Below, one piece after another: positions 23,865 through 31,787 of a stretch of 64,000 nt of DNA (position 1 is its first letter; each line of letters starts with the position of its first letter). Origin of the DNA: Acidobacteriota bacterium. GTDB taxonomy: Bacteria; Acidobacteriota; Terriglobia; Acidiferrales; UBA7541. The notes beneath the pieces were generated by a model. That model saw only the letters and a program-made list of their open reading frames with translations, ran no database searches and had not been told where the DNA came from. The stretch is taken from assembly GCA_013289665.1 (NCBI GenBank), contig JABCZN010000001.1, forward strand, positions 682,001 through 746,000, in the 5' to 3' direction. The position numbers and the translations under genes are program-made.

Positions 23865-24056
23865 ATGGTCGTCCATCACGGCCGCCGCATTGGTTCCGGG
23901 TTAATCCTGGTTTGGGCAGCCATCGGATTCTGGCTTTCCATGAGCGGATACAGACACATGGTTTTGGTCTTCGTCCCGCTAATTCCCCTTACATTAGCAA
24001 TTACGTTTATATGGGTTTTGCGTCTCCAAAAAAAGAGCAAGCAAGATCAGGCCTGA
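23865..24056 (+). CDS. Small two-helix membrane protein
   Basis: A 63-residue protein with two hydrophobic segments (GLILVWAAIGFWLSM and MVLVFVPLIPLTLAITFIWVL) joined by a short GYRH loop, and a lysine-rich cytosolic tail (RLQKKSKQDQA). I do not recognise a family. It is 17 bp after scpA with no terminator between, so probably co-transcribed. Its codon use is less C-biased than that of scpA. A role in envelope or division cannot be inferred beyond position. Confidence 0.6.
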   Translation: MVVHHGRRIGSGLILVWAAIGFWLSMSGYRHMVLVFVPLIPLTLAITFIWVLRLQKKSKQDQA

Positions 24057-24228
24057 CCATCGAACACACTTGTGGCCTACGTTCGAACGCCACAATCTTA
24101 CCGCTCCTCCCTCTTCTCAACGACCTCAGCGTACTCAGCGTAATTCTTCTCCGCTCCCTCCAAACACACCAATCCCCAGCCCACCAAAAACGCAAGCCCA
24201 CGTTTCTGAAAATGTAAAGGAATTCCTA

Positions 24229-25443
24229 CTAAACCGACGCGCTCTTAACCCCCAACCGCCCAATCTCCTCCCCCGCTACCTTCCTCGCCTCCCTGTCCGC
24301 CGCCACCACATCTTCCATCGACCCAAACTTCGTTTTCGCAGTCCGTTCCAACACCCGCTCAATCACTTCCGCAATCCCCAAAAACGCCAGCCGCCCCCCC
24401 AGAAACGCCGCCACAGCCACCTCATCCGCCGCATTCAACGCGCAAGGCCACGCCCCGCCCTTCTTCATCGCCTCCCGCGCCAGCCGCAAGCACGGAAACC
24501 GCCGTGTCGAAACCTTCTCAAAATCCAACCTTTTCAATTTCGACCAATTCAACTGCACACCCGCCGTCGCCACCCGCGCCGGATAGGTCAACGCATACTG
24601 AATCGGCATTCGCATATCCGTTGGCCCCAACTGCGCCAGCACCGACCCATCCACATATTCCACCATCGAATGAATCGTCGACTGCGGATGAATCACCACC
24701 TCAATTTGCTCCGGCCGCATCCCAAACAACCACCGCGCTTCAATCACTTCAAATCCCTTGTTCATCATCGTCGCCGAATCAATCGTGATCCGGTTCCCCA
24801 TCCGCCAATTCGGATGCGCCAAAGCCTGCTCGGTTGTTACATGAGCTAGATCCTTCAGCGGCGTCTTCCGAAACGGCCCGCCGGAGGCCGTCAAAATTAT
24901 TCGCAGCACTTCCCCGTGCGTCCCGCCGCGCAAACACTGGTGCACCGCATTGTGCTCGCTGTCCACCGGCAAAAGTTCTTTTCCCGACTTTTCCACTGCC
25001 GCCATCACCAACTCGCCCGCCGCCACCAGCACTTCCTTATTCGAAAGCGCGATCACCTTGCCAAGCTTGATCGCCTCGTAAGTAGCTTCGAGTCCCACCA
25101 CACCCACCGCCGCCGACACCACAATCTCCGCCGCTCCTTGCGTCCCGACAGCCAGCATCCCCTCGCGCCCATGATGAATCGCCGGGAGCGGCGCAAAGCC
25201 CTTCTCCCGCAAACGCCCAGCAAGCTCGTTAGCAAGCGCCGCAGCCGCCACCGACACCACCTCCGGCCGGTGCCGCTCAATCTGCCCCACCAGCTCATCC
25301 AAATTCGACCCAGCCGCCAGCCCCACCACGCGAAACTGCCCAGCCAAAGCCTCCACCACGGCCAAAGTCTGCCGCCCAATCGATCCCGTGCAACCCAGTA
25401 TAGAAATATTTTTCACTTTGGAATTTTCGATCTCACGAACCAA
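24229..25443 (-). CDS. dxr: 1-deoxy-D-xylulose 5-phosphate reductoisomerase
   Basis: A 404-residue NADPH enzyme that makes 2-C-methyl-D-erythritol 4-phosphate, the committed step of the MEP isoprenoid pathway, in the cytosol. NADPH is bound at GCTGSIGRQTL (18-28). The metal/substrate region shows SNKEVLVAAGELV, PVDSEHNAVHQCL, ASGGPFRKT and HPNWRMGNRITIDSATMMNK. The C-terminal helical domain closes the protein. It is the last of uppS-cdsA-dxr on this strand. VKNISILG may be the true start; the ATG at 25443 adds about nine residues. Confidence 0.96.
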   Translation of the reverse strand: MVREIENSKVKNISILGCTGSIGRQTLAVVEALAGQFRVVGLAAGSNLDELVGQIERHRPEVVSVAAAALANELAGRLREKGFAPLPAIHHGREGMLAVGTQGAAEIVVSAAVGVVGLEATYEAIKLGKVIALSNKEVLVAAGELVMAAVEKSGKELLPVDSEHNAVHQCLRGGTHGEVLRIILTASGGPFRKTPLKDLAHVTTEQALAHPNWRMGNRITIDSATMMNKGFEVIEARWLFGMRPEQIEVVIHPQSTIHSMVEYVDGSVLAQLGPTDMRMPIQYALTYPARVATAGVQLNWSKLKRLDFEKVSTRRFPCLRLAREAMKKGGAWPCALNAADEVAVAAFLGGRLAFLGIAEVIERVLERTAKTKFGSMEDVVAADREARKVAGEEIGRLGVKSASV

Positions 25444-25533
25444 ATTTCAGGATAACAGATACCAGCGATCAGATAACAGGCGCCAGCGAATCCCTGGCGC
25501 AACCCGCGTCTCTAGGGTTATCTTTACTCCTTC

Positions 25534-26445
25534 TTACAACTTCACCGGATGCGCCAGAACCAGGTAATACCAAATCACCGGTATGCACAAAATCAGCGCA
25601 TCAATCCGGTCCAGCACTCCCCCATGCCCCGGCAGCAATCCACCCGAATCCTTTACCCCCGCCGATCTCTTATAAGCCGACTCCAGCAAATCCCCCACCT
25701 GCCCCGCAATATTCCCCAAAAACCCCATAATCAAAAACTGCGACATCGGCGAAAACGTGTGGGCCCACGCCGGATTCACCCACCGGTTCGACAGCGCGCC
25801 AAAAAAAGCCGCCGCCAGCAGCGACCCCACCATGCTTCCAACAGCCCCTTCCCAAGTTTTCTTAGGTGATATATGCGGCGCCAGCGGATGCGTACCCATG
25901 GCCCGCCCCACAAAATACGCCGTCGTGTCCCCGGTCCAGGTAATCACCAGTGCAAACAGCAGCAGCACCGGCCCGAACCCCAGCGGACTGTTGTGCAACC
26001 GCACCGCGTAGGAAAGCGGCAACGCCACAAGCAGCAACGCGCTCGAACTGATCCCCGCGGCCGGCAAAGCCTCCACCAGCGGCCGCTTGCTCCACAACAT
26101 CAGTGCCGTGATCCCCAGCACAAAAACAAACAAAACGGTTGAAGGCAATTCCAGAATCGCCGGGAAAAAACGGTGCAAGCTGTAACTCGCGGGACCCGCC
26201 CAACCCAATACCTCCTGCGATCTCGATTCCAGCCATTGCGATCCCACCAGCAACACCGCACAGAACGCCGTCCACAACCGGAAAGCACGGTGCCCGATGG
26301 CGTCCCCAAGCGCAAAATATTCCCACAGCGCCAGCACCGTAATAATCGCGGTAGCAACCGCAACCACCACCGTGGATGTATACAGCACCAAAACCACCAC
26401 CACAGGTATCAGCACCGCCGCCGTCGCCACACGTGTCCAGGTCAT
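25534..26445 (-). CDS. cdsA: Phosphatidate cytidylyltransferase
   Basis: A 303-residue integral membrane enzyme that converts phosphatidic acid and CTP to CDP-diacylglycerol, the branch point of phospholipid synthesis. About eight membrane helices are visible. The C-terminal signature KRSAGVKDSGGLLPGHGGVL followed by DRID matches the CDS family pattern completely. It stands between uppS and dxr in the order seen in many bacteria. The gap to dxr (90 bp) holds a D block. Confidence 0.95.
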   Translation of the reverse strand: MTWTRVATAAVLIPVVVVLVLYTSTVVVAVATAIITVLALWEYFALGDAIGHRAFRLWTAFCAVLLVGSQWLESRSQEVLGWAGPASYSLHRFFPAILELPSTVLFVFVLGITALMLWSKRPLVEALPAAGISSSALLLVALPLSYAVRLHNSPLGFGPVLLLFALVITWTGDTTAYFVGRAMGTHPLAPHISPKKTWEGAVGSMVGSLLAAAFFGALSNRWVNPAWAHTFSPMSQFLIMGFLGNIAGQVGDLLESAYKRSAGVKDSGGLLPGHGGVLDRIDALILCIPVIWYYLVLAHPVKL

Positions 26446-26536
26446 TCAAACAGTCCTTATCGGCCGCCTGCCTCGTCCCAGCCAGATTGAATGTGGATTC
26501 CCCACCGAATTATACAGTCACTCGCTCTGAAACGCC

Positions 26537-26625
26537 GGGTGCCGCGCCCTGCGCTTTTCAGGGTGCGGATTTTCGCTTCTCTGCGAATCTCCGCGTTCTC
26601 TGCGCCTCTGGGTTATCTTTTCTCT
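26537..26625. repeat. H and C elements between uppS and cdsA
   Basis: H (26537-26575, GGTGCCGCGCCCTGCGC...TTCAGGGTGCGG, imperfect inverted repeat) followed by C (26578-26620, CTGCGAATCTCCGCGTTCTC...). The series interrupts an otherwise conserved operon. Confidence 0.65.
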
Positions 26626-26660
26626 TCTCTTACGCTAACGGCTGTGGGCTGTCGGCTGCC

Positions 26661-27461
26661 TCACCGCGCCGCCGTCTTCGGCGCGTCAATCCCGCCGTAT
26701 CTCCGCTCTCTTCCCTGGAAATCCACCAGCGCCTCCAACAACCGCGCCCGGTTAAAATCCGGCCACAACGTCTCCGTCACAAAAATCTCTGCATAGGCAA
26801 TCTGCCACAGCAAGAAATTGCTGACACGCATCTCCCCGCTCGTCCGGATCAGCAAATCCGGGTCCGGCAAATTCGCCGTATAAAGATGCCGCGAAAGCTG
26901 CTCCTCCGTTACCGCCGCGCCGCCGTGCCCATTCCGCTCTGCCAGGATCGCGTTCATCGCGTCCACAATCTCCGCGCGCCCCCCATAATTCAGCGCAATC
27001 GAAAGCACCATTCCGGTATTCCCCGCTGTAGCTTCCATCGCCTCCCGCGTATCCTTCCGCACCCCATCGGGCAATTCGTCGGGGCGCCCGAGGAACCGCA
27101 TCCGGATATTATTCCGCTGGATTAGCGGCATCTCTTTCCGCAGATATTCCCGCAGCAGCTGCATCAGAAATTCAATCTCCGCCTTCGGCCGACGCCAGTT
27201 CTCAACCGAAAAAGCGTACAGGGTCAGCGCCTCCACCTTCAGCCGTGCGCAAGTCTCGATGGTCGTACGCGCCGACTGCGTCCCCGCCCGGTGCCCCGCC
27301 ACCCGGGGCAAATGACGCTTCTGCGCCCAACGCCCGTTCCCATCCATAATCACCGCGATATGCCTCGGCAACCGTTCCAAATCCAGTTTTTCCAGGATAT
27401 GCGATTCCTCCGCGGTCACCGGACCGAGAGCAGCAGCGGAAAGTTCTAGCGAGTGAGCCAC
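26661..27461 (-). CDS. uppS: Isoprenyl transferase (undecaprenyl diphosphate synthase)
   Basis: A 266-residue cis-prenyltransferase that builds the C55 lipid carrier for peptidoglycan and other envelope polymers. The pyrophosphate motif is HIAVIMDGNGRWAQKR near 33-48; RAGTQSARTTIETC, YAFSVENWRRP and the C-terminal RTSGEMRVSNFLLWQ and ETLWPDF also fit. A 30-residue N-terminal extension (SLELSAAALGPVTAEESHIL) precedes the core. First gene of uppS-cdsA-dxr. Confidence 0.95.
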   Translation of the reverse strand: MAHSLELSAAALGPVTAEESHILEKLDLERLPRHIAVIMDGNGRWAQKRHLPRVAGHRAGTQSARTTIETCARLKVEALTLYAFSVENWRRPKAEIEFLMQLLREYLRKEMPLIQRNNIRMRFLGRPDELPDGVRKDTREAMEATAGNTGMVLSIALNYGGRAEIVDAMNAILAERNGHGGAAVTEEQLSRHLYTANLPDPDLLIRTSGEMRVSNFLLWQIAYAEIFVTETLWPDFNRARLLEALVDFQGRERRYGGIDAPKTAAR

Positions 27462-27686
27462 GATGGTTTCAGGCCAATCTTCCTTTATGCCGCAAAGTTA
27501 ACACACCCCTTCGCACCCGCGCAACGCACTTTTCCGTCCAATGTATTTTCCCAGCAAAGTGATTTCCGCTCTTCCCTCTTCTCTCCCCTGCCTCCCCTGC
27601 CTCCCCTGCACTCCGGCCTCAGCGCTCCCTGCGTTAGTTCCTCACTTACCCTATTCCGCCCATTTGCCAATTTCTATTTTCCGAAC

Positions 27687-29009
27687 TCACCCCGGCACTC
27701 CCCGCACCCACTGATAAATTCCCTGCCCCACGAGCACAAACGTCAGCACAATCATCGCCACCGCGGTGATCCACGCCACCACGTTAAACGCCACCGTATT
27801 TGTGTGCTCTCCCATCAAATCCCTTCGGTTCACCAGCAGCAAAATAAAAATGACCACAATCGGTAGCCACACCCCGTTCCCCACCTGCGAAAAAATAAAG
27901 ATCTTCCACAGGGGCACATTGGGAATCATCACGATCCCCGCGCCCGCCAGAATCAAGATCGTATACAGCCAGTAAAACGCCGGCGCCTCACGAAATTTAT
28001 GATCAATTCCCGCCTCAAACCCCATCCCTTCGCAAATTACGTGCGCGGTTGAAAGCGGCAAAATCGTCGCCGCAAACAGCGAAGCGTTCAGCAATCCAAA
28101 CGCAAACATCAACGCCGCCCACTTCCCCGCCAAGGGCACCAGGGCCTTGGCAGCTTCCCCTGCGTCGGTGATGTTGGTGAGCCCCGAGGCATGCAGTGTT
28201 GCCGCCGTACAGATGATGATGAAGAAAACGATAATCATGCAACTGATGCTCCCCAACAACACATCCAGCCTGGCCTGCGGATATTGCCGCGGCCCCACCT
28301 TCTTTTCCACGAAACTCGCCTGCAGATAAAAAAACTGCCACGGCGCAATGGTTGTTCCCACTAGAGCGGTCAACGTAATCAGGTAACTCACATCGAAGTG
28401 AATCGTGGGGATCACCGTCATCCGCGCCGCCAGCAGCCAGTCCGGATGCGATAACAACGCCGAGAAAAGATAGCTGAGATAGAAAACGCAAGCGATCAAG
28501 AACACCACTTCCACCTGCCGGTACGTCCCCTTCAAAACCAGCACCCACACCGCCACCGCCGCCAGCGGCACCGCAATATACTTGCTCACTCCAAAAATCT
28601 GCGCCGCGGCAGCCACCCCCGCAAACTCCGCCACCACATTCCCCAAATCCACCAGGAACCCTGTGATCATCACAAAAAAGGTGGACCGGAACCCAAACTC
28701 CTCGCGGATCAGGTCGGAAAGTCCCTTCCCCGTGATCACCCCCATCCGCGAACACATTTCCATCGTCACATACAGCGCAATCGTCATGGGGATCAGCGAC
28801 CACAGCAGCGAGTAACCATACGCGCTCCCAGCCTGCGTGTATGTCGCAATTCCGCCGGCATCATTGTCCACGTTCGAAGTAATGATCCCCGGCCCGATCA
28901 CCGCGAGAAACAACGCAATCCGCCGCCGCCATTGATTCCCCGCCGAAAAAAAAGTCAGCGTCCGTCCGCGTATCCGGTCGATTAAATTGTTGATGGTTGT
29001 CAGGTTCAT
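27687..29009 (-). CDS. Nramp-fold divalent-metal transporter with altered metal site
   Basis: A 440-residue membrane protein with about 11 helices and the Nramp fold (GPGIITSNVDNDAGGIATY at helix 1, GTTIAPWQFFYLQAS at helix 6). Canonical Nramp has DPGN in helix 1 and MPH in helix 6. Here helix 1 reads DNDAGG (48-53) and the helix 6 methionine position reads APWQ (222-225). Loss of that methionine is a mark of Nramp-related magnesium transporters, so Mg2+ is a better guess than Mn2+ or Fe2+. The start overlaps the stop of the upstream MgtE-N/CBS gene by 4 bp (ATGA), showing translational coupling. Confidence 0.88.
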   Translation of the reverse strand: MNLTTINNLIDRIRGRTLTFFSAGNQWRRRIALFLAVIGPGIITSNVDNDAGGIATYTQAGSAYGYSLLWSLIPMTIALYVTMEMCSRMGVITGKGLSDLIREEFGFRSTFFVMITGFLVDLGNVVAEFAGVAAAAQIFGVSKYIAVPLAAVAVWVLVLKGTYRQVEVVFLIACVFYLSYLFSALLSHPDWLLAARMTVIPTIHFDVSYLITLTALVGTTIAPWQFFYLQASFVEKKVGPRQYPQARLDVLLGSISCMIIVFFIIICTAATLHASGLTNITDAGEAAKALVPLAGKWAALMFAFGLLNASLFAATILPLSTAHVICEGMGFEAGIDHKFREAPAFYWLYTILILAGAGIVMIPNVPLWKIFIFSQVGNGVWLPIVVIFILLLVNRRDLMGEHTNTVAFNVVAWITAVAMIVLTFVLVGQGIYQWVRGVPG

Positions 29010-30244
29010 GCGTTCACGAGCCGCGACACCACGTCATCCACGGTGACTGTCCCAATCGGGCGCTTTTCTTCGTCAATCACCGTGAGCATCCGCAGATTGT
29101 ATTTGTCAAACAGTTCGAACACATCCTTCTCGCTCGCATCCGGCGTGATACTCACCAGCGGCTCCGTCTTCAAGTCCGACATCAACTGCTCCGGCGCCGC
29201 CAGCAGCATCCGCGCCACCGGCACGGTCCCAGAAAACTGCGCGTGCGCGTCCACCAGCACCATCGTGTCCAGTTGCTCCAGATTAAAATCCTGCTTCCGC
29301 AACCATCCGAGCACTTCGTCCCGCGAAGACGCCTCGCTCACATAGGCGAACTGCGTGTTCATCATCCCGCCCGCCGTCGAAGGGTCGTAACTCAGCAGCT
29401 CGCGAACCTCCTCCGCTTCCAGGTTCGGCATCTCTTCCAGCAACTCCTCCGATGTCTCCTTCGGCAAATCCGCCAGCAAGTCCGCCGCCGCGTCCGGAGC
29501 CATCTCTTCCAGAATATCCGCCGCCTTCTCCGGATCCAGTTTCTCCACGATTTGCGTCGTCAGCCGCTCATCCAGCTCGGCCAGCACCTTCGCCGCCGTC
29601 TCCTCGTCCAGCGAAGCGATGATTCCCTGCCGCTCCGCCGCCGAAAGTTCTTCCATCATCTCCGCCAGGTCCGCCGGATGCAGGTCCTCCAGCTTTTCGT
29701 GTGTAATCCGCAGCTTCACCCGCCGCAGCGGGTCCGGCTCAATCAAATTCACAAACTCCCAGCGAATCGACCTCTGCGGCAGCTTCCCCTGCAGCTTCCG
29801 CACCAGCGCCGGCGGCGCAATCCCCTGCAACAGCCGCCGCATCGCCCCGGGCAGCCCCACGTCCACTTGCGCGATCCGCAACTCCACGTGCTGGTTCGTG
29901 CGAATAATCGTCAGGTCCACATCGTTCACTCGCACCACTTTTCGCCCTTCCGTATCAATAATCTGCTGGTCCATCAGATCTTTCTGCACCGCCAGCCATG
30001 CCTCATTGGGCCTGTAAGCATCCAGCGCCCGCTCGCTCACGTTCAAATCAATCCGCCCCGCCGCCACTTTCGCAACCTGGTCGTACCGCGCCACCAACGG
30101 CTGAAACCTGCCGCGCGAAATCAGAAAGTGCGAAATCCGGTTCGGCTGTTCCGCCGGCTCCACAAAAAACTCCCGCACGCGCCCCACAAAATGTTCCTGC
30201 GAATCATAAGCCGACGCTCCCACCAGCTCCGTAGCAAACAGCAT
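29006..30244 (-). CDS. PRC-barrel / MgtE N-domain / CBS-pair protein without membrane helices
   Basis: A soluble protein of 412 residues. PRC-barrel-like strands occupy about 1-150 (ATELVGASAYDSQEHFVGR, then IIDTEGRKVVRVNDVDL). An MgtE N-terminal superhelical domain follows (about 190-290: LHPADLAEMMEELSAAERQG, then repeated LxELDERLTTQIVEKLDPEK-type helices), then two CBS domains (about 290-412; VSEASSRDEVLGWLRKQ, TVIDEEKRPIGTVTVDDVV). In MgtE these cytosolic parts sense Mg2+ and gate the channel. Here the channel is absent and the gene is coupled to an Nramp-type transporter, so a Mg2+-sensing regulatory subunit is inferred. ATG 30244 has GGGAGG 6 nt upstream. Confidence 0.85.
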   Translation of the reverse strand: MLFATELVGASAYDSQEHFVGRVREFFVEPAEQPNRISHFLISRGRFQPLVARYDQVAKVAAGRIDLNVSERALDAYRPNEAWLAVQKDLMDQQIIDTEGRKVVRVNDVDLTIIRTNQHVELRIAQVDVGLPGAMRRLLQGIAPPALVRKLQGKLPQRSIRWEFVNLIEPDPLRRVKLRITHEKLEDLHPADLAEMMEELSAAERQGIIASLDEETAAKVLAELDERLTTQIVEKLDPEKAADILEEMAPDAAADLLADLPKETSEELLEEMPNLEAEEVRELLSYDPSTAGGMMNTQFAYVSEASSRDEVLGWLRKQDFNLEQLDTMVLVDAHAQFSGTVPVARMLLAAPEQLMSDLKTEPLVSITPDASEKDVFELFDKYNLRMLTVIDEEKRPIGTVTVDDVVSRLVNA

Positions 30245-30263
30245 CTCGGTCCCTCCCTTCTCC

Positions 30264-30350
30264 CGTGGCACAGGCTCTCCTGCCGGTGCTCCTGGGTTTC
30301 TCTTCTGGGCGCACTTTGCGCCTCAGCGTTCTCTGCGCTTACTTTTCTTC
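30264..30350. repeat. A and C elements upstream of the PRC/MgtE-N gene
   Basis: A copy (30264-30292) with one arm mismatch (GCACAGGC/GCCGGTGC), then a C block (30306-30342, TTTGCGCCTCAGCGTTCTCT...). They lie between the terminator of the 6S-like RNA and the coding start. Confidence 0.65.
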
Positions 30351-30353
30351 TTC

Positions 30354-30390
30354 AAAAACAAAAAGCCCGCAAACCATTCCGGCCGCGGGC
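30354..30390 (-). terminator. Intrinsic terminator of the 6S-like RNA
   Basis: On the minus strand GCCCGC (30385-30390) pairs with GCGGGC (30365-30370), followed by TTTTTGTTTTTG. It defines the 3' end of the structured RNA upstream. Confidence 0.85.
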
Positions 30391-30615
30391 AACAAACTCG
30401 AACGATGCGCACGCTTCAGTCGCTAACGCACCTTCCCAGTCCGTGACCCTCCGCCCGGACTTCCAGCAAGCTGTATCGATTCCAATCCCGATCAGCCCCG
30501 GCGGACTGCGGATCGCTCGCCGGAATAGCGGTCAAGTGCCTGCACCTCCGCCCTAAGCAACTAGGGTGAGGTTCGAGTTCGCTGGACGCGCTCATACGTA
30601 AAAAATTCACTCCGA
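30355..30615 (-). ncRNA. ssrS: Structured RNA, candidate 6S RNA
   Basis: There is no coding frame, but a strong promoter, a rod-like fold and a terminator. Pairings found by hand (plus coordinates): 11-bp closing stem 393-403/571-581 (of 30xxx), then 419-424/556-561, 428-433/534-539, a central bubble (434-444 against 515-533), 445-449/510-514, 451-455/500-504, and an apical stem 470-478/489-496 with one bulge. The closed rod of 189 nt with one large central bubble matches 6S RNA (184 nt in E. coli), which mimics an open promoter and binds housekeeping RNA polymerase. A terminator-type riboswitch for the downstream metal-transport genes is the main alternative; I see no M-box or yybP-ykoY consensus. 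Confidence 0.6.
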
Positions 30616-30621
30616 ATTTAG

Positions 30622-30649
30622 AGATAAGCCTGCTGCCTCGCATTGTCAA
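30622..30649 (-). promoter_or_regulatory. Promoter of the 6S-like RNA
   Basis: Minus strand TTGACA (30644-30649, perfect -35), 16-bp spacer, TTATCT (30622-30627). Transcription would start near 30615. The region upstream is AT-rich (30650-30690), resembling an UP element. Confidence 0.65.
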
Positions 30650-30682
30650 GAAAAAACGACACTTTTCGAAATCTTTTCCAAT

Positions 30683-30715
30683 TTTTTGAGTGCCGAAGCG
30701 AAGCTTCCACTGAAC
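30683..30715. repeat. S element between the RNA gene and the CYTH gene
   Basis: TTTTTGAGTGCCGAAGCGAA then GCTTCCACT. It is a family S copy with a GAAGC/GCTTC core. Other S copies are listed in the intergenic entries. Confidence 0.55.
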
Positions 30716-30770
30716 CGACAAAACTCAACTACCCAGGCTCCCGTACGCGCAGTTACCGCGAGGGCTGCCA

Positions 30771-31427
30771 TCACTTCCCCCCTCTAAACAACATATCCTT
30801 CGGCTGTTCCCCCTTCTTCTTACACTCCTCCACATACAACACCAAATAATTCTTCAGCACATAATCCTTCGCCGAATACCCCAGCCCCCTCGCCGCCCGA
30901 TCAATCGCCGCCGCCGGCCCCTCCAATTCCACAAACATCCCAATCGGCGTCTCGTCCACCTCAATCAACAGACCCTTCGCCCAGGCCTGTCGCCCCGGCA
31001 AAACATACGTCGTCCGATGCTTCTCATACCGAAACCAGCCCCGCAGCCCCAGCCCCTCAAAAATCCTCTGCATCGTCGCCCCATCGGTAAGCTGCGTCTC
31101 AATCTCCTCCCGCACCTTATGCCGCCGGCCCGCACTTGGGCCCAAATCCCCGATCGCCAACTCCTCCGGCGGTGACTTAAACGTGAGCACCGTCCGCCCA
31201 GCCGTCTTGCCCCTGGCACTCTTTTTCGCCGGTGCCGGCGTCTCCGTCCGAATCCTCAACAACTGCCCATGCTTTGCCAATCCCCCATCCGGCGTATCAA
31301 AAATCACGTTCATCTCATGCATCCGCGGCGCCTTGGGGTTAGCAGGCTTCGCCCCCAACCGCTTCAGCGCCCTCATCAATGCTTTACTGTTCCGAATCGC
31401 CAGCTTAATTTCAATCTCGTAAGCCAT
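30771..31427 (-). CDS. CYTH domain protein (class IV adenylate cyclase/triphosphatase-like)
   Basis: A 218-residue triphosphate-tunnel protein. The N-terminal ExExK motif is in YEIEIKLAI (residues 3-11). Later come LLRIRTETPA, TFKSPPE, RYEKHRTTYVL and LLIEVDETPIGMFVELEG, which supply the basic and acidic residues lining the tunnel. Relatives include CyaB adenylate cyclases and thiamine- or inorganic triphosphatases; triphosphate hydrolysis is the safest guess. It stands alone on the minus strand, upstream of the 6S-like RNA. Confidence 0.88.
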   Translation of the reverse strand: MAYEIEIKLAIRNSKALMRALKRLGAKPANPKAPRMHEMNVIFDTPDGGLAKHGQLLRIRTETPAPAKKSARGKTAGRTVLTFKSPPEELAIGDLGPSAGRRHKVREEIETQLTDGATMQRIFEGLGLRGWFRYEKHRTTYVLPGRQAWAKGLLIEVDETPIGMFVELEGPAAAIDRAARGLGYSAKDYVLKNYLVLYVEECKKKGEQPKDMLFRGGK

Positions 31428-31787
31428 AAACCTCAGCTCAACCCCTTTTTGAGTGTGGAAGTAGAGCTTCCCCTTTTACACACAAAACCCGGCCACCCAA
31501 CCTACCGAGCGTACACCCGCCGCTCCCAGCATCCTTCCTCCAAACAACATCTTCTCGCCGCCAAAGAATAGCAGGAAGCTGTAATCAGAACCCGTCTTCG
31601 ATTAATATGGCCTAGCAGGGTATTCCACTAGTTCCGAACTCAGTGTGGTGGCCGATTTTCAGATCGGCCTTCATGGTTTTCTAGCGCCGCCCTTCTGCCT
31701 GCTCGCCCGAGGCGGAATGGGGAGCCTTTTGCGCCTCGATGTTGTTCAGAAACCCGAGCCTGGGATATGAATCGACGCTTTAACTAA
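31428..31787. repeat. 360-bp gene-free stretch with S element and a GGCCGAT hairpin
   Basis: S (31446-31478, GAGTGTGGAAGTAGAGCTTC) and a perfect 7-bp hairpin (GGCCGAT 31650-31656 / ATCGGCC 31663-31669) in the context GTGGTGGCCGATTTTCAGAT. Copies of the latter lie at 5787 and 53930. The promoter of ptrB must lie right of about 31690, but I cannot define it. Confidence 0.55.

Noticed and set aside
28997..30556. 519-codon plus-strand frame over the PRC/MgtE-N/CBS gene
   Set aside because: Arg/His/Pro-rich shadow translation; the minus-strand gene is clear by domains and coupling.
30391..30615. M-box or yybP-ykoY metal riboswitch
   Set aside because: No recognisable consensus of either class, and the fold is rod-like with a central bubble; kept only as an alternative to 6S RNA.
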